From Bifidobacteriaceae bacterium (lineage in GTDB: Bacteria; Actinomycetota; Actinomycetes; Actinomycetales; Bifidobacteriaceae): a stretch of 64,000 nt of DNA. The first letter of the stretch is position 1; each line of letters opens with the position of its first letter. Where the stretch lies: NCBI GenBank assembly GCA_022651005.1, contig JALCQD010000002.1, positions 372,001 through 436,000 on the forward strand, written 5' to 3'. Position numbers and translations under genes: made by a program. Under the pieces are notes generated by a model. It saw nothing but the letters and a program-made list of their open reading frames with translations, did no database searches and was not told the origin of the DNA. Below are positions 24,909 to 37,097 of the stretch, piece by piece.

Positions 24909-26510
24909 TTATGCCAACGCCACAAGCTCCAGATACTGATCGTTCCACAGGTCCTCGTCGCCGTCTGGGAGGAGAAGCACGCGCTCGGGCTTGAGCGCCT
25001 CTACGGCACCCTCATCGTGGGTAACGAGCACAATCGCGCCCTCGTAGCGCGAAATGGCGGAAAGAATCTCGTCTCGCGAGGCGGGGTCGAGATTGTTGGT
25101 GGGCTCGTCGAGGAGCAGCACGTTGGCGCGGCTCGTCACCAACGTCGCCAGGGCCAAGCGGGTTTTCTCTCCGCCCGAGAGGACGCTCGTCGGCTTCTCG
25201 GCGTCGGAACCGGAGAACAGGAAGCTGCCAAGAATCGTGCGCGCCTGGGTGTTGTCCAAATCGGGTGCCACATGCTGGAGATTTTCGAGGACAGACACAT
25301 TGTTATCCAGTGTGTCGTGCTCCTGGGCAAAATAGCCGATCTTGGCGCCGTGGCCATATATCACCTCGCCGGTGTCGGATTCTTCCGCTCCTGCGAGGAT
25401 GCGCAGCGTTGTGGTCTTGCCGGCGCCGTTGAGTCCCAGAATCACCACGCGAGAGCCCTTGTCGATGGCGAGGTCGATTCCTGTGAACACCTCGGTGGAA
25501 CCGTATGTTTTTGAGATGGCCTTCGCCATAATCGGAGTGCGGCCGCAAGGAGCGGGTTCGGGGAAACGCAGGTCCGCAACCTTTTCCGCGCGTTCCATCG
25601 GCTCGGTGGATTCCAGCAGTTTTTCTGCGCGGCGCATCATGTTTTGCGCGGCAACGGCCTTGGTGGCTTTCGCGTGCAGTCGGATGCCCTGCTTCATGAG
25701 GCGGTCGGCCTTCTTCTCGGCCACTTCGCGCTCACGGCGGCGACGCTCCTCGTCCACCTGCCGTTGTTTCAGGTACGCTTCCCACCCCAGCGAATACATG
25801 TCGATTTCGGAGCGTTGCGCATCCAGATGCCACACCTTGTTGACGGTTTCACCTAGCAACTCCGTGGAGTGGGAGATGACCAGGAAGCCGCCCTGAAAGT
25901 TCTTGAGGTAGTTTTTCAGCCACTCGATGGAATCGGCGTCCAAGTGGTTGGTGGGCTCATCAAGAATGAGGGTGTCGGCGTTGGAGAACAAAATGCGGGC
26001 CACTTCGATGCGGCGGCGCTGGCCTCCGGACAGAGTTCCAAGTTTCTGCTTGAGCGTCTCCTGCGTCAGGCCGAGGCTCTCGGTCATTTTGATGGCTTCG
26101 GACTGTGCCGCATAGCCACCGGAAGTTTCGAACTCGGAGAGCACGCGATCGTACTTGTTCATGGCCTTTTCCATGACCTTGGGATCGGAACTGGCCATGT
26201 CTGCCTCGGTTTTGCGCAGACGCTTGAGCTGGGCGGCGATATCGCGGGCACTTACCACACGATCAAGAGCGGTTTGCTCTGGGTCTGCGGCGTGCGTGGA
26301 CTGCGGAAGATATCCGAGCTTTCCGCTCACATGAACGGAACCGGAAGTGGGCAACATCGTGCCCGTGATGACCTTGGTGAGCGTGGTCTTGCCGGCACCG
26401 TTGCGGCCCACGAGTCCGATGCGGTCGCCTTTTGCCACGTGGAAGGTCGTGGGGGAGAGCAGCAGACGTGCTCCGATGCGAATTTCCAAATCTTTTGCGT
26501 CAATCCCCAT
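24909..26510 (-). CDS. ABC-F family ATPase (ribosome-associated, EttA/Uup/ARE type)
   Basis: A soluble 533-residue protein with two ABC domains and no membrane segment. Domain 1 has Walker A GRNGAGKTT (35-43) and LSGGQRRRIEVARI. Domain 2 has GLNGAGKTTT and LSGGEKTRLALATL with LLLDEPTNNLD. Between them is a charged helical linker (KQRQVDEERRRREREVAEKK) of the kind that reaches the ribosomal P site in ABC-F factors. Housekeeping translation factors and antibiotic-protection factors share this plan, and sequence alone does not decide. The gene sits 67 nt downstream of two MATE exporters on the same strand, which makes a stress or drug role plausible. The start at 26510 has GAGGA upstream. Confidence 0.9.
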   Translation of the reverse strand: MGIDAKDLEIRIGARLLLSPTTFHVAKGDRIGLVGRNGAGKTTLTKVITGTMLPTSGSVHVSGKLGYLPQSTHAADPEQTALDRVVSARDIAAQLKRLRKTEADMASSDPKVMEKAMNKYDRVLSEFETSGGYAAQSEAIKMTESLGLTQETLKQKLGTLSGGQRRRIEVARILFSNADTLILDEPTNHLDADSIEWLKNYLKNFQGGFLVISHSTELLGETVNKVWHLDAQRSEIDMYSLGWEAYLKQRQVDEERRRREREVAEKKADRLMKQGIRLHAKATKAVAAQNMMRRAEKLLESTEPMERAEKVADLRFPEPAPCGRTPIMAKAISKTYGSTEVFTGIDLAIDKGSRVVILGLNGAGKTTTLRILAGAEESDTGEVIYGHGAKIGYFAQEHDTLDNNVSVLENLQHVAPDLDNTQARTILGSFLFSGSDAEKPTSVLSGGEKTRLALATLVTSRANVLLLDEPTNNLDPASRDEILSAISRYEGAIVLVTHDEGAVEALKPERVLLLPDGDEDLWNDQYLELVALA

Positions 26511-26577
26511 AGTCCTCGTCCACCAAATTTCCCGGCCATGTGTGCCGTCAGAAGTGCTGCTCGCGCATATTTTTACC

Positions 26578-27984
26578 TCATAAGAGCGTAGCCTCGCCGC
26601 CAGACGACGCTGCGGCTGTGCGCTGTGGGCGAGACTGGCGGGGCAGCCGCTGACGCATCACGTGAAGGAACAGGACGAGGGCGGTGAGCGCCGAGACGGT
26701 ATCGGAAATCGGTTCTGCGGCGAAGACCCCTGTCACGCCCATGAAGTGCGGCAGAATAAGCGCCAGCGGAACAAGAAGCACGATTTTCCGCCACAGCGCC
26801 AGGAACAACGACGGCTTGGCCTGTCCCATCCCCACAAAAGTGCATTGCACTGCGTTCTGCAACCCAAAGATGCCGAAACCTGCCATGAAGATCGGAAGCA
26901 TGCGCACCACAATGCCAACAATGGTGGGGTCGTCCGTGAAGATGCGTGCGAGGGGTTCCGGCATAAGAATGCAGATGCCGCTGGCGAGCGTGGTGACCGC
27001 AACGTCTGCCACAAAGGCAATGTGATAAGCGTTTCGAACGCGGCCATAATTCTGCGCGCCGTAGTTGTACCCCACGATCGGTTGTATTCCCTGCGTAAGT
27101 CCGGACGAGAAAATGAAGACGAGTTGTTCAAGGCTCGCGATGATGGTCATGGCGCCCACGTAGTTGTCTCCGCCGTAATGCTGCAGGCTGGAGTTGAACA
27201 CTACATTGATGACGCTTTCGGTAATCTGCTGCATAAACGGAGACAATCCCAGCATCAACGCCGGCACCAGCGCGCGGCTGAACCTCAGGAGTGACGGCCT
27301 CAGCCGGATTCCGCTGCGACCGGACATGAGAAAATACGTGATCCAGAGCGCCGAAAGCCCCTGGGCGATGACGTTTGCCAGGGCTGCTCCGCGCACGCCC
27401 AGTCCAAACGTGAAGATGAACAGCGGATCCAGGCCAATGCTGCTCAGTGCTCCGATGAGTGTGGCGCCCATGGCGACGCCGGCCTTGCCTTGTGCCGAGA
27501 CGAATGGATTGAGCCCGAGCGCGAGCTGCACGAAGAGTGTGCCGAGCAAATAGGTGCCGATGAACTCCGTCGCAAAATCGATGGTTTCCGGGCTGGCGCC
27601 GAATGCCACGAGAATGGGACGTTTGAAAATCTCGAAGACGACGATGAGAACAATGGACGCGGTCACCAGCAGGGCGGCACAGGATCCGAGAAGCTTTTCC
27701 GCGCGTTTGAAGTTACCGCGACCGAGCTCGATGGAGGCCAGCGGCGCTCCACCCATTCCTATGAGGGCAGCGATGGCAGAGAGCACAAGGGTGATGGGGA
27801 AACATACGCCAACTGCCGTCATGGCAAGGCTGCCCGTCCCCGGAATGCGGGAGATGAAGAGCCGATCGACGATGGTGTAGAGGGCGTTCGCAGTTTGCGC
27901 CACGACCGCGGGAAGCGCGAGGGACAAGGCAAGACGGGGAATGGGAGCATTCCCTAGACGTTGTTCTGCATGCGTCACCGCCAT
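26578..27984 (-). CDS. MATE-family multidrug exporter, second of a tandem pair
   Basis: Cation-coupled efflux pump of 468 residues with about 12 membrane helices in two homologous halves. Recognisable MATE stretches are [49 protein letters not shown], and GIQPIVGYNYGAQNYGRVR in the second half. The ATG at 27984 has GAGGGGAG upstream and lies inside the end of the preceding MATE gene (10-nt overlap), so translation is coupled. The two proteins are about 60% identical by eye over their whole length, which points to tandem duplication. Confidence 0.93.
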   Translation of the reverse strand: MAVTHAEQRLGNAPIPRLALSLALPAVVAQTANALYTIVDRLFISRIPGTGSLAMTAVGVCFPITLVLSAIAALIGMGGAPLASIELGRGNFKRAEKLLGSCAALLVTASIVLIVVFEIFKRPILVAFGASPETIDFATEFIGTYLLGTLFVQLALGLNPFVSAQGKAGVAMGATLIGALSSIGLDPLFIFTFGLGVRGAALANVIAQGLSALWITYFLMSGRSGIRLRPSLLRFSRALVPALMLGLSPFMQQITESVINVVFNSSLQHYGGDNYVGAMTIIASLEQLVFIFSSGLTQGIQPIVGYNYGAQNYGRVRNAYHIAFVADVAVTTLASGICILMPEPLARIFTDDPTIVGIVVRMLPIFMAGFGIFGLQNAVQCTFVGMGQAKPSLFLALWRKIVLLVPLALILPHFMGVTGVFAAEPISDTVSALTALVLFLHVMRQRLPRQSRPQRTAAASSGGEATLL

Positions 27985-29393
27985 GATGCTCCCCTCACTA
28001 AATTCTGCGAGGTCGAAACCTTAGAAGCGGCAGGAATCAGCCTGCGGACTGTGTGTCGGAAAATGAAGATCGCGGTTGTGGCCGACACGATATCTGCAAT
28101 GGGTTCGGCTGCGAAAACGCCATCGGCACCCAGGAAACGGGGAAGGAGGAGTGCTAGAGGAATGAGCAATATGACCTTGCGCCACAGCGAGAGGAAAAGA
28201 CAGGGCCTGGCCTGCCCCATTCCCAAAAGCGCATACTGTGTTGCGTTCTGGATCCCGAAATAGCCGAAACCGAGCATGAAAACCGGCAGTTTGCGCGCCA
28301 CGATGTCGATGATGACGGGATCGGTTGTGAAGAGGTCTGCCAGCGGCGCAGGGAAGAGAATGCACAGTCCGGCAGCCAGCGTTGTTACCCCGATGTCAAT
28401 AGTGAAACCGATGCGATAGGCCTGGCGGACGCGCGAATACGCCCTTGCGCCGAAGTTGTACCCAATGATTGGCTGGATGCCTTGGGCCAGGCCGTTGGAA
28501 AAGACGAAGACAAGCTGCTCGAGGCTGAGAATGATGGTCATGGCGCTGACGTAAGTGTCTCCGCCGTACTGTTCCAGCATGGCGTTGAACACCACGGCAA
28601 TGGCACCTTCAGTGATCTGCACGATGAAGGGAGAGGCTCCCAGCGCGAGGGACGGCAGAAGCAGTGAGTCGTAGCGGAGAAGGTGAAGCCTCAGTCGGAT
28701 TCCGCTGCGACCAGACATGAGGAAGTAGCAGGCGATGAGTGCGGAAAGGGATTGCGCGAGAACGTTTGCCCACGCGGCTCCGGCGATGCCCCAATCGAAG
28801 ACAAAGATGAAGAGGGGATCGAGCAGAAAGCTGGTGAGCGTTCCCGCAAGGGTTGCGCACATGGCAACCTTTGCCCTGCCCTGCGCGGAAATGAAAGGGA
28901 CGAGCCCCAATGCGAGCTGCACGAAAACTGTTCCGTACAAGTAGATAGAGAGGAACGTCGACGCGTAGGGAAGTGTGTCGGGACTTGCACCGAACGCCAG
29001 AAGAAGGGGTTCCTTGAAAAGTTGGCCGATGACGATGAAAACGATGGACGTGACAATCAATGTGGCCGTGCACGTGCCGACAATGCGTTCCGCCTTTTTA
29101 AAATTTCCCCGTCCCAATTCAATGGAGGCGAGAGGAGCCCCACCGGCTCCGATGAGGGCGGCGATTGCGGAGAGCAAGAGCGTGATGGGGAAACATATGC
29201 CGATAGCAGTCATGGCAACAGTTCCCGTTCCGGGAATTCTGGCAATGAAGAGCCGGTCGACGATGGTGTACAGCGCGTTGGCCATTTGCGCCACAACGGC
29301 GGGAAGTGACAGTGACAGCGCAAGACGGGGTATAGAGGAATGACCGAGTTTATGCTCCGCCTCGGTGACTGTCGTCGTGGTGCGTTTGGGCAC
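27975..29393 (-). CDS. MATE-family multidrug exporter, first of a tandem pair
   Basis: A 472-residue MATE exporter, paralogous to the gene that overlaps its 3' end. Shared blocks include [53 protein letters not shown] and [20 protein letters not shown]. Divergence is greatest in the loop after the third helix and in the C-terminus. The likely start is the GTG at 29393 with GAGGGA about 5 nt upstream. It diverges from uvrA across 229 nt. Substrates cannot be read from sequence. Confidence 0.92.
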   Translation of the reverse strand: MPKRTTTTVTEAEHKLGHSSIPRLALSLSLPAVVAQMANALYTIVDRLFIARIPGTGTVAMTAIGICFPITLLLSAIAALIGAGGAPLASIELGRGNFKKAERIVGTCTATLIVTSIVFIVIGQLFKEPLLLAFGASPDTLPYASTFLSIYLYGTVFVQLALGLVPFISAQGRAKVAMCATLAGTLTSFLLDPLFIFVFDWGIAGAAWANVLAQSLSALIACYFLMSGRSGIRLRLHLLRYDSLLLPSLALGASPFIVQITEGAIAVVFNAMLEQYGGDTYVSAMTIILSLEQLVFVFSNGLAQGIQPIIGYNFGARAYSRVRQAYRIGFTIDIGVTTLAAGLCILFPAPLADLFTTDPVIIDIVARKLPVFMLGFGYFGIQNATQYALLGMGQARPCLFLSLWRKVILLIPLALLLPRFLGADGVFAAEPIADIVSATTAIFIFRHTVRRLIPAASKVSTSQNLVRGASWR

Positions 29394-29495
29394 GCTTCCC
29401 TCGGTTCCCTCACATCGTTGTTCCTTGTGCTTCCTCGGGGGATTTTATCTCGAGGGTGGCACGTTGAAGGACGGAAACCACTGTGCAAAAAAATA

Positions 29496-29511
29496 TCGAA
29501 CGAGTGTTCGA
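29496..29511. promoter_or_regulatory. LexA (SOS) box upstream of uvrA
   Basis: TCGAAC-GAGT-GTTCGA is a perfect 16-bp palindrome that matches the actinobacterial and Gram-positive SOS consensus CGAACNNNNGTTCG. It lies in the 229-nt gap between the divergent MATE gene and uvrA, about 110-150 nt before the possible uvrA starts. Confidence 0.85.
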
Positions 29512-29622
29512 TTTCTGCGTCACAAAAGGCTATTGTTGACTCTGGGCAGAATGAAGCCGGATGCGCGATGCCTCTTGGTAAGGTCATCTAGCGAGAATTT
29601 GACGACGATAAGTAGGGTACGA

Positions 29623-32658
<3,036 letters not shown>

Positions 32659-32675
32659 CACGGCGGAGGTGAGTG

Positions 32676-35201
32676 GTGAGTAACGGAATTTTCGAGCGAC
32701 ACAGCCCGGGAACGTGGCGGAAAACCGCCAAAACGCTGCTCGCCAATGAATCTGCGGGGTTATCAGGTTCTGCATCTTCCTCCGCTCCTAGGAAAATCAA
32801 TAAGGTGGGCATGGAGGCCAAGCTCGGGGATTCCCGCGACGCCTTTCGTCCCAAGTCATCCGACATTCCCGCCCAACCCGGGGTCTACAAGTGGCGCGAT
32901 GGCAACGGCCGCGTCATCTACGTGGGCAAGGCCAAGAACCTCCGCAACCGTCTCGCCAACTACTTCCAGTCGCTCTATCTTCTGCATCCACGTACCCAAA
33001 CGATGGTGCTCACCGCGCGCAGCCTTGAATGGACTGTGGTGGGGACCGAACTCGAGGCGCTGACGCTGGAATACACGTGGATCAAGGAGTTCGATCCACG
33101 GTTCAACGTGGTTTTTCGCGACGACAAAACATATCCGTATCTCGCCGTTTCCACGGGTGAGAAAATTCCACGGATCTGGATTACCCGCTCCAAGAACCGC
33201 GGCGATACCAAATACTTTGGTCCTTATGCCAAGGTCTACGACATGAGGCACTCGCTCGACAAGCTGCTCAAGGTGTTCCCCGTACGCACTTGCACGCCGG
33301 CAACTTTGCACCGCGCGCAACTGTCCGGTCGACCGTGCCTGCTGTATTCCATCGGCAAATGCACGGCTCCTTGCGTGGGCCACATCTCGCTGGACGATCA
33401 TCGCGAGCTCATGACCCAGCTCACCGCGATCCTCACGGGGAGGGCGGGAGAGAAGTACGTGCGTGAGCTCACCGCGCAAATGAAGCAGGCGAGCAAGGCT
33501 CTTGAATTTGAAAAGGCTGCGAAACTGCGTGATCAGATTCAGATGATGGGCAACGTGGTACAGCAGAATTCCGTAGTGTTCTCCGACGACGTCAACGCCG
33601 ATGTGTTCGGGCTGGCGGGCGACGAGCTGGAAGCCAGCGTTCACGCGTTCTTTGTGCGCTCCGGAACTATCCGTGGGGAACGTAACTGGAGCGTGGAGAA
33701 GGTCGAGGAGATCACGGACGCCCAGCTTCTCGCCGAGCTCATCACGCAGGTGTATTCGCAGATGAGTGATGAACAGAGCGGTGGGAAAGGGCGAGGACGC
33801 GGCAAGGCTCGTCATGGGGCAGAGGCCACTGCACGTCCTCGCGGCGTCACAGGAAATCCCGAACTCGCGGAATCGATGGCGGCAGAAGGATCCACAGAGT
33901 CGTCATCGGTAGGGGAAGATTCACGAGCCGTTCCGTCCAGCACGCTGTCTGCACCCGACCTGGCAGTTGCACCAGCAGTGGAGTTCTCCACAAAGCGAGA
34001 CGCAATTTCGGCCACACAGTCGCTCACAGCGACGAATGCCACCGAGCGAGCGCAGGCAACACGTGACCGCAAGGCGCGCGAATTGCTCACTGGCAGGGAT
34101 GATCTTTTCTCGGAGACGTCGCCGGTTCCGGCGGAGATCATTGTGCCGTTGATGCCTGAGGATTCGGCGAAACTGGAGCAGTGGCTTTCCGACGTGCGCG
34201 GGTCCAAGGTCACCATTCATGTGGCGCACCGTGGCGAGAAACGCCAACTTGTGGAACGTGCCACTGCCAATGCTGACCTGTCATTGAAGCAAAATAAGTT
34301 GCGTCGCACCACGGATATCGCGGCGCGCACCGAAGCGATGAACGACGTCAAGCGTGAACTGAGTCTCGACCAGGCTCCCTTGCGCATTGAGGGATACGAC
34401 ATTTCTAACGCCACCGGTGGCGGCTTCCAGGTGGCCTCGATGGTGGTGTTTGAGGACGGTGTCTCGAAGCGCAGCGAATACCGCCGCTTCTCCATCAAGG
34501 GACCGGGCGGGAAAGGTGCAATCGACGATACTTCCGCTGTCTACGAGACGCTGATGCGTCGTTTCCGGCATGGCAATATCGCCGGCGATTCCGGAGAGTC
34601 CATCGAAAGCGAAAAGAAGGCAGCAACCTCGGGGTTGAGCGAGGAGGACGTGGAAAATGCGGGGTCCGTTTCCGCAGCTCCGGATTCTGTGACCTCCGAA
34701 GGTGTGGTACAGCAAAATACCGATTTACATCATTTTGCGTACAAGCCCAATCTCATAGTGGTGGACGGTGGCAAGCCGCAGGTAGCTGCCGCTGCCAGGG
34801 CGCTCGAAGATTCGCATATCACCGATGTGGCACTGTGTGGCCTCGCCAAGAAGCTCGAGGAAGTATGGCTTCCGGGAGAGGATTATCCGCTCATCCTCAA
34901 GCGACAGTCCGAAGGAATGTATTTGCTGCAACGCGTGCGTGATGAGTCACATCGCTTTGCCATCACGTATCACCGCAAGAAACGACGCAAGGGTGAGATT
35001 AGTTCCGTGCTCGATTCCATTGAGGGCATCGGTCCGGCATACGGGAAACGCCTGCTGCGCCACTTCGGCTCGGTGAAAAAGCTGCGCGTTGCTTCGCGTG
35101 AACAGATCGAGGAAGTCAAGGGCATTGGCAAGGTCAAGGCGGGCACCATTTATGATGCCCTGCATTCCGACACCGATAAAGCAGAAGAAGGAGCCTCCTG
35201 A
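32676..35201 (+). CDS. uvrC: Excinuclease ABC subunit C, UvrC (long form with two inserts)
   Basis: Dual-incision nuclease of excision repair. Domains in order: GIY-YIG nuclease (IPAQPGVYKWRDGNGRVIYV, from about residue 60); a Cys-rich segment (SIGKCTAPCVGH); UVR domain (ALEFEKAAKLRDQIQ, near 275); RNase H-like nuclease (IEGYDISNATG and VVDGGKPQ with catalytic Asp); and two helix-hairpin-helix motifs (IEGIGPAYGKRLL, VKGIGKVKAGTIY). At 841 residues it is well above the usual 600-700. A Ser/Ala/Thr-rich insert of about 115 residues (roughly 365-480) separates UVR and RNase H. A second acidic insert of about 55 residues (roughly 627-690) lies inside the RNase H domain before VVDGGK. The GTG at 32676 has GGAGG 6 nt upstream. 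Confidence 0.95.
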   Translation: MSNGIFERHSPGTWRKTAKTLLANESAGLSGSASSSAPRKINKVGMEAKLGDSRDAFRPKSSDIPAQPGVYKWRDGNGRVIYVGKAKNLRNRLANYFQSLYLLHPRTQTMVLTARSLEWTVVGTELEALTLEYTWIKEFDPRFNVVFRDDKTYPYLAVSTGEKIPRIWITRSKNRGDTKYFGPYAKVYDMRHSLDKLLKVFPVRTCTPATLHRAQLSGRPCLLYSIGKCTAPCVGHISLDDHRELMTQLTAILTGRAGEKYVRELTAQMKQASKALEFEKAAKLRDQIQMMGNVVQQNSVVFSDDVNADVFGLAGDELEASVHAFFVRSGTIRGERNWSVEKVEEITDAQLLAELITQVYSQMSDEQSGGKGRGRGKARHGAEATARPRGVTGNPELAESMAAEGSTESSSVGEDSRAVPSSTLSAPDLAVAPAVEFSTKRDAISATQSLTATNATERAQATRDRKARELLTGRDDLFSETSPVPAEIIVPLMPEDSAKLEQWLSDVRGSKVTIHVAHRGEKRQLVERATANADLSLKQNKLRRTTDIAARTEAMNDVKRELSLDQAPLRIEGYDISNATGGGFQVASMVVFEDGVSKRSEYRRFSIKGPGGKGAIDDTSAVYETLMRRFRHGNIAGDSGESIESEKKAATSGLSEEDVENAGSVSAAPDSVTSEGVVQQNTDLHHFAYKPNLIVVDGGKPQVAAAARALEDSHITDVALCGLAKKLEEVWLPGEDYPLILKRQSEGMYLLQRVRDESHRFAITYHRKKRRKGEISSVLDSIEGIGPAYGKRLLRHFGSVKKLRVASREQIEEVKGIGKVKAGTIYDALHSDTDKAEEGAS

Positions 35202-35250
35202 ACGCAGGGCGTCGACTAGACTCGGAAAGTACCTCCAGAGAAGGAATGAT

Positions 35251-36183
35251 ATGACTGAGGCTGGTAATCTCGCGGCCGTACTAGGAAAGCCCATTGCGCA
35301 CTCGCTGTCACCGCTTTTGCATACTGCGGCGTACGAGGCGTTAGGCATCGCTGAAGCGTGGTCATACGGGCGACGAGAAGTCGCTGAGGCGGAGCTCGCA
35401 CACTTTATTGAGACGGCGGTTCAGCCTGATTCCAAGTGGCGGGGGCTCAGTCTCACGATGCCCCTCAAGAAGCAGATCTTCCCCATGGGGACTGCGCGTG
35501 ACAAATGGTCTTCCTTCCTCCAGATAGCCAACACTGTCGTTTTTCGACGCGACGACGATGGTCATCGTGCGTCAGCTACCACCGCCCGGCTCGATCTGTA
35601 CAACACTGATGTGTTTGGCATCGAGGCGGCGCTCAATGACGGGGAACAACCAGACTCGGTGACGGTGGCACCCGTGACGCGTCCCTGCATGATCATTGGC
35701 TCAGGAAATACAGCGTCGTCCGCTCTGGCAGCGCTGGGTGAGGCAGGACTGCGAGAGGTGGTGTTCGCGGCGCGTACCCCCAGCAAAACTCGTCACCTTT
35801 TAGAGATGTCCCAGCGTCTAGGAATTTCTGCGCGCGCAATACCGCTGGCAGAGGCAGGCGAACAGATGCGTGGCGCTCAATACGTCGTCTCCACTCTTCC
35901 GTCGCATGCGGCCGACGGCGTTGCCGCGGATCTCATACGAGGGGGAATCAGACTTGAGACAACGACGGTGCTTGACGTGGTGTACGACCCCAGGCCCAGT
36001 GATCTCCTCAGGGTGGCGGGGAATTGCGGCGCAGTGACTGTCGGGGGTGAGCGCATGCTGCTGTGGCAGGCCGTGGCGCAGGTGGCACTCATGGTGGGCG
36101 TTGACCAGAAGGATGTTCCGGTGCGGGCAATGAGAGCTGCATTGAATGCCGTGGTCGGAGAAGCGGAGAGGGAGAGAAAATGA
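35251..36183 (+). CDS. aroE: Shikimate dehydrogenase AroE
   Basis: NADPH-dependent reduction of 3-dehydroshikimate to shikimate in the aromatic amino acid pathway. The 310-residue product has GKPIAHSLSPLLHTAAYEAL (substrate site), LSLTMPLKK with the catalytic Lys, NTD in DLYNTDVFG with the catalytic Asp, and the nucleotide loop IGSGNTASSALAAL. I chose the ATG at 35251 with GAAGGA upstream. A TAGACT -10-like element at 35217-35222 may give aroE its own promoter after uvrC. Its TGA overlaps the rapZ start (ATGATGG). Confidence 0.92.
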   Translation: MTEAGNLAAVLGKPIAHSLSPLLHTAAYEALGIAEAWSYGRREVAEAELAHFIETAVQPDSKWRGLSLTMPLKKQIFPMGTARDKWSSFLQIANTVVFRRDDDGHRASATTARLDLYNTDVFGIEAALNDGEQPDSVTVAPVTRPCMIIGSGNTASSALAALGEAGLREVVFAARTPSKTRHLLEMSQRLGISARAIPLAEAGEQMRGAQYVVSTLPSHAADGVAADLIRGGIRLETTTVLDVVYDPRPSDLLRVAGNCGAVTVGGERMLLWQAVAQVALMVGVDQKDVPVRAMRAALNAVVGEAERERK

Positions 36184-37097
36184 TGGAAGCGAAAAGGTCG
36201 AAAGTTGCCTTGGACGATTCGTTTGAGGTGCTTCTCATCACGGGAATGTCCGGAGCTGGGCGTTCTCACGCTGCCGACTCGTTGGAAGACATGGGGTGGT
36301 ACGTCATCGATAATCTTCCGCCCAAGATGCTTGTACCGCTCGTCGACATGATGACGTCCGCGGGATCGGAGATTCACAAGCTGTGCGCAGTGGTCGATGT
36401 GAGGTCCCGCGACTATTTCAACGACCTCGCGGCAGTTCTCAGCCATCTCGAAGACCTCGACGTCAAGTACAGGATTCTCTTCCTGGATGCGCGCGATGAC
36501 GTCCTCGTCAAGCGCTACGAGTCTGTGCGTCGCCCCCACCCTCTGCAACGCGGCCGCCGTCTGATCGATGGAATCAACGAGGAACGCGAATTGCTGGGGA
36601 TGCTCAAGGCGCGTGCCGACATCGTCATCGACACCTCTGCGCTGAGCATTCATGAACTGTCAACGAGACTGTACGAGTCTCTGATGGGCAAAGGGCCCAG
36701 CACGGTGAGTGTGCACATCTTCAGCTTTGGCTTCAAATTCGGCATTCCCCTCGACGCCGACTTCGTCGCCGACGTGCGGTTTCTTCCCAATCCCTTCTGG
36801 GTTCCGCAGCTGCGCAAGCTCACGGGTGAAGACGACGCCGTGCGCGACTACGTGCTCAAGAGCGAGGGAGCCGAAGACTTCCTTGATTCCTATGCTGCCG
36901 CGCTCCTCACGGCCATCGATGGCTACGCGAAGGAAGACAAACACTATGTCACCATCGCCGTGGGCTGCACCGGCGGCCAGCACCGCTCTGTCGCAATGAG
37001 CCATGCCTTGGCCGAGCGACTCCGCGACAAGGGCCTCGTGGTCACCGTGTCGGCACGAGAACTCGAGAAGACCGCTGCCAATCGATTGGAGAAATGA
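36180..37097 (+). CDS. rapZ: RapZ/YvcJ-type nucleotide-binding protein
   Basis: A P-loop protein of 305 residues. In enterobacteria RapZ guides RNase E to the GlmZ small RNA; in Gram-positives YvcJ affects competence and has GTPase/ATPase activity. Here it is best called a nucleotide-binding adapter. The loop is GMSGAGRSHAADSLEDMGW, with Arg in place of the usual Lys, a substitution common in actinobacterial members. The conserved C-terminal part includes FGFKFGIPLDADFVADVRFL and AVGCTGGQHRSVAMSHALA. It overlaps aroE and yvcK by 4 nt each; the rapZ-yvcK-whiA trio is a conserved Gram-positive cluster. Confidence 0.93.
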   Translation: MMEAKRSKVALDDSFEVLLITGMSGAGRSHAADSLEDMGWYVIDNLPPKMLVPLVDMMTSAGSEIHKLCAVVDVRSRDYFNDLAAVLSHLEDLDVKYRILFLDARDDVLVKRYESVRRPHPLQRGRRLIDGINEERELLGMLKARADIVIDTSALSIHELSTRLYESLMGKGPSTVSVHIFSFGFKFGIPLDADFVADVRFLPNPFWVPQLRKLTGEDDAVRDYVLKSEGAEDFLDSYAAALLTAIDGYAKEDKHYVTIAVGCTGGQHRSVAMSHALAERLRDKGLVVTVSARELEKTAANRLEK

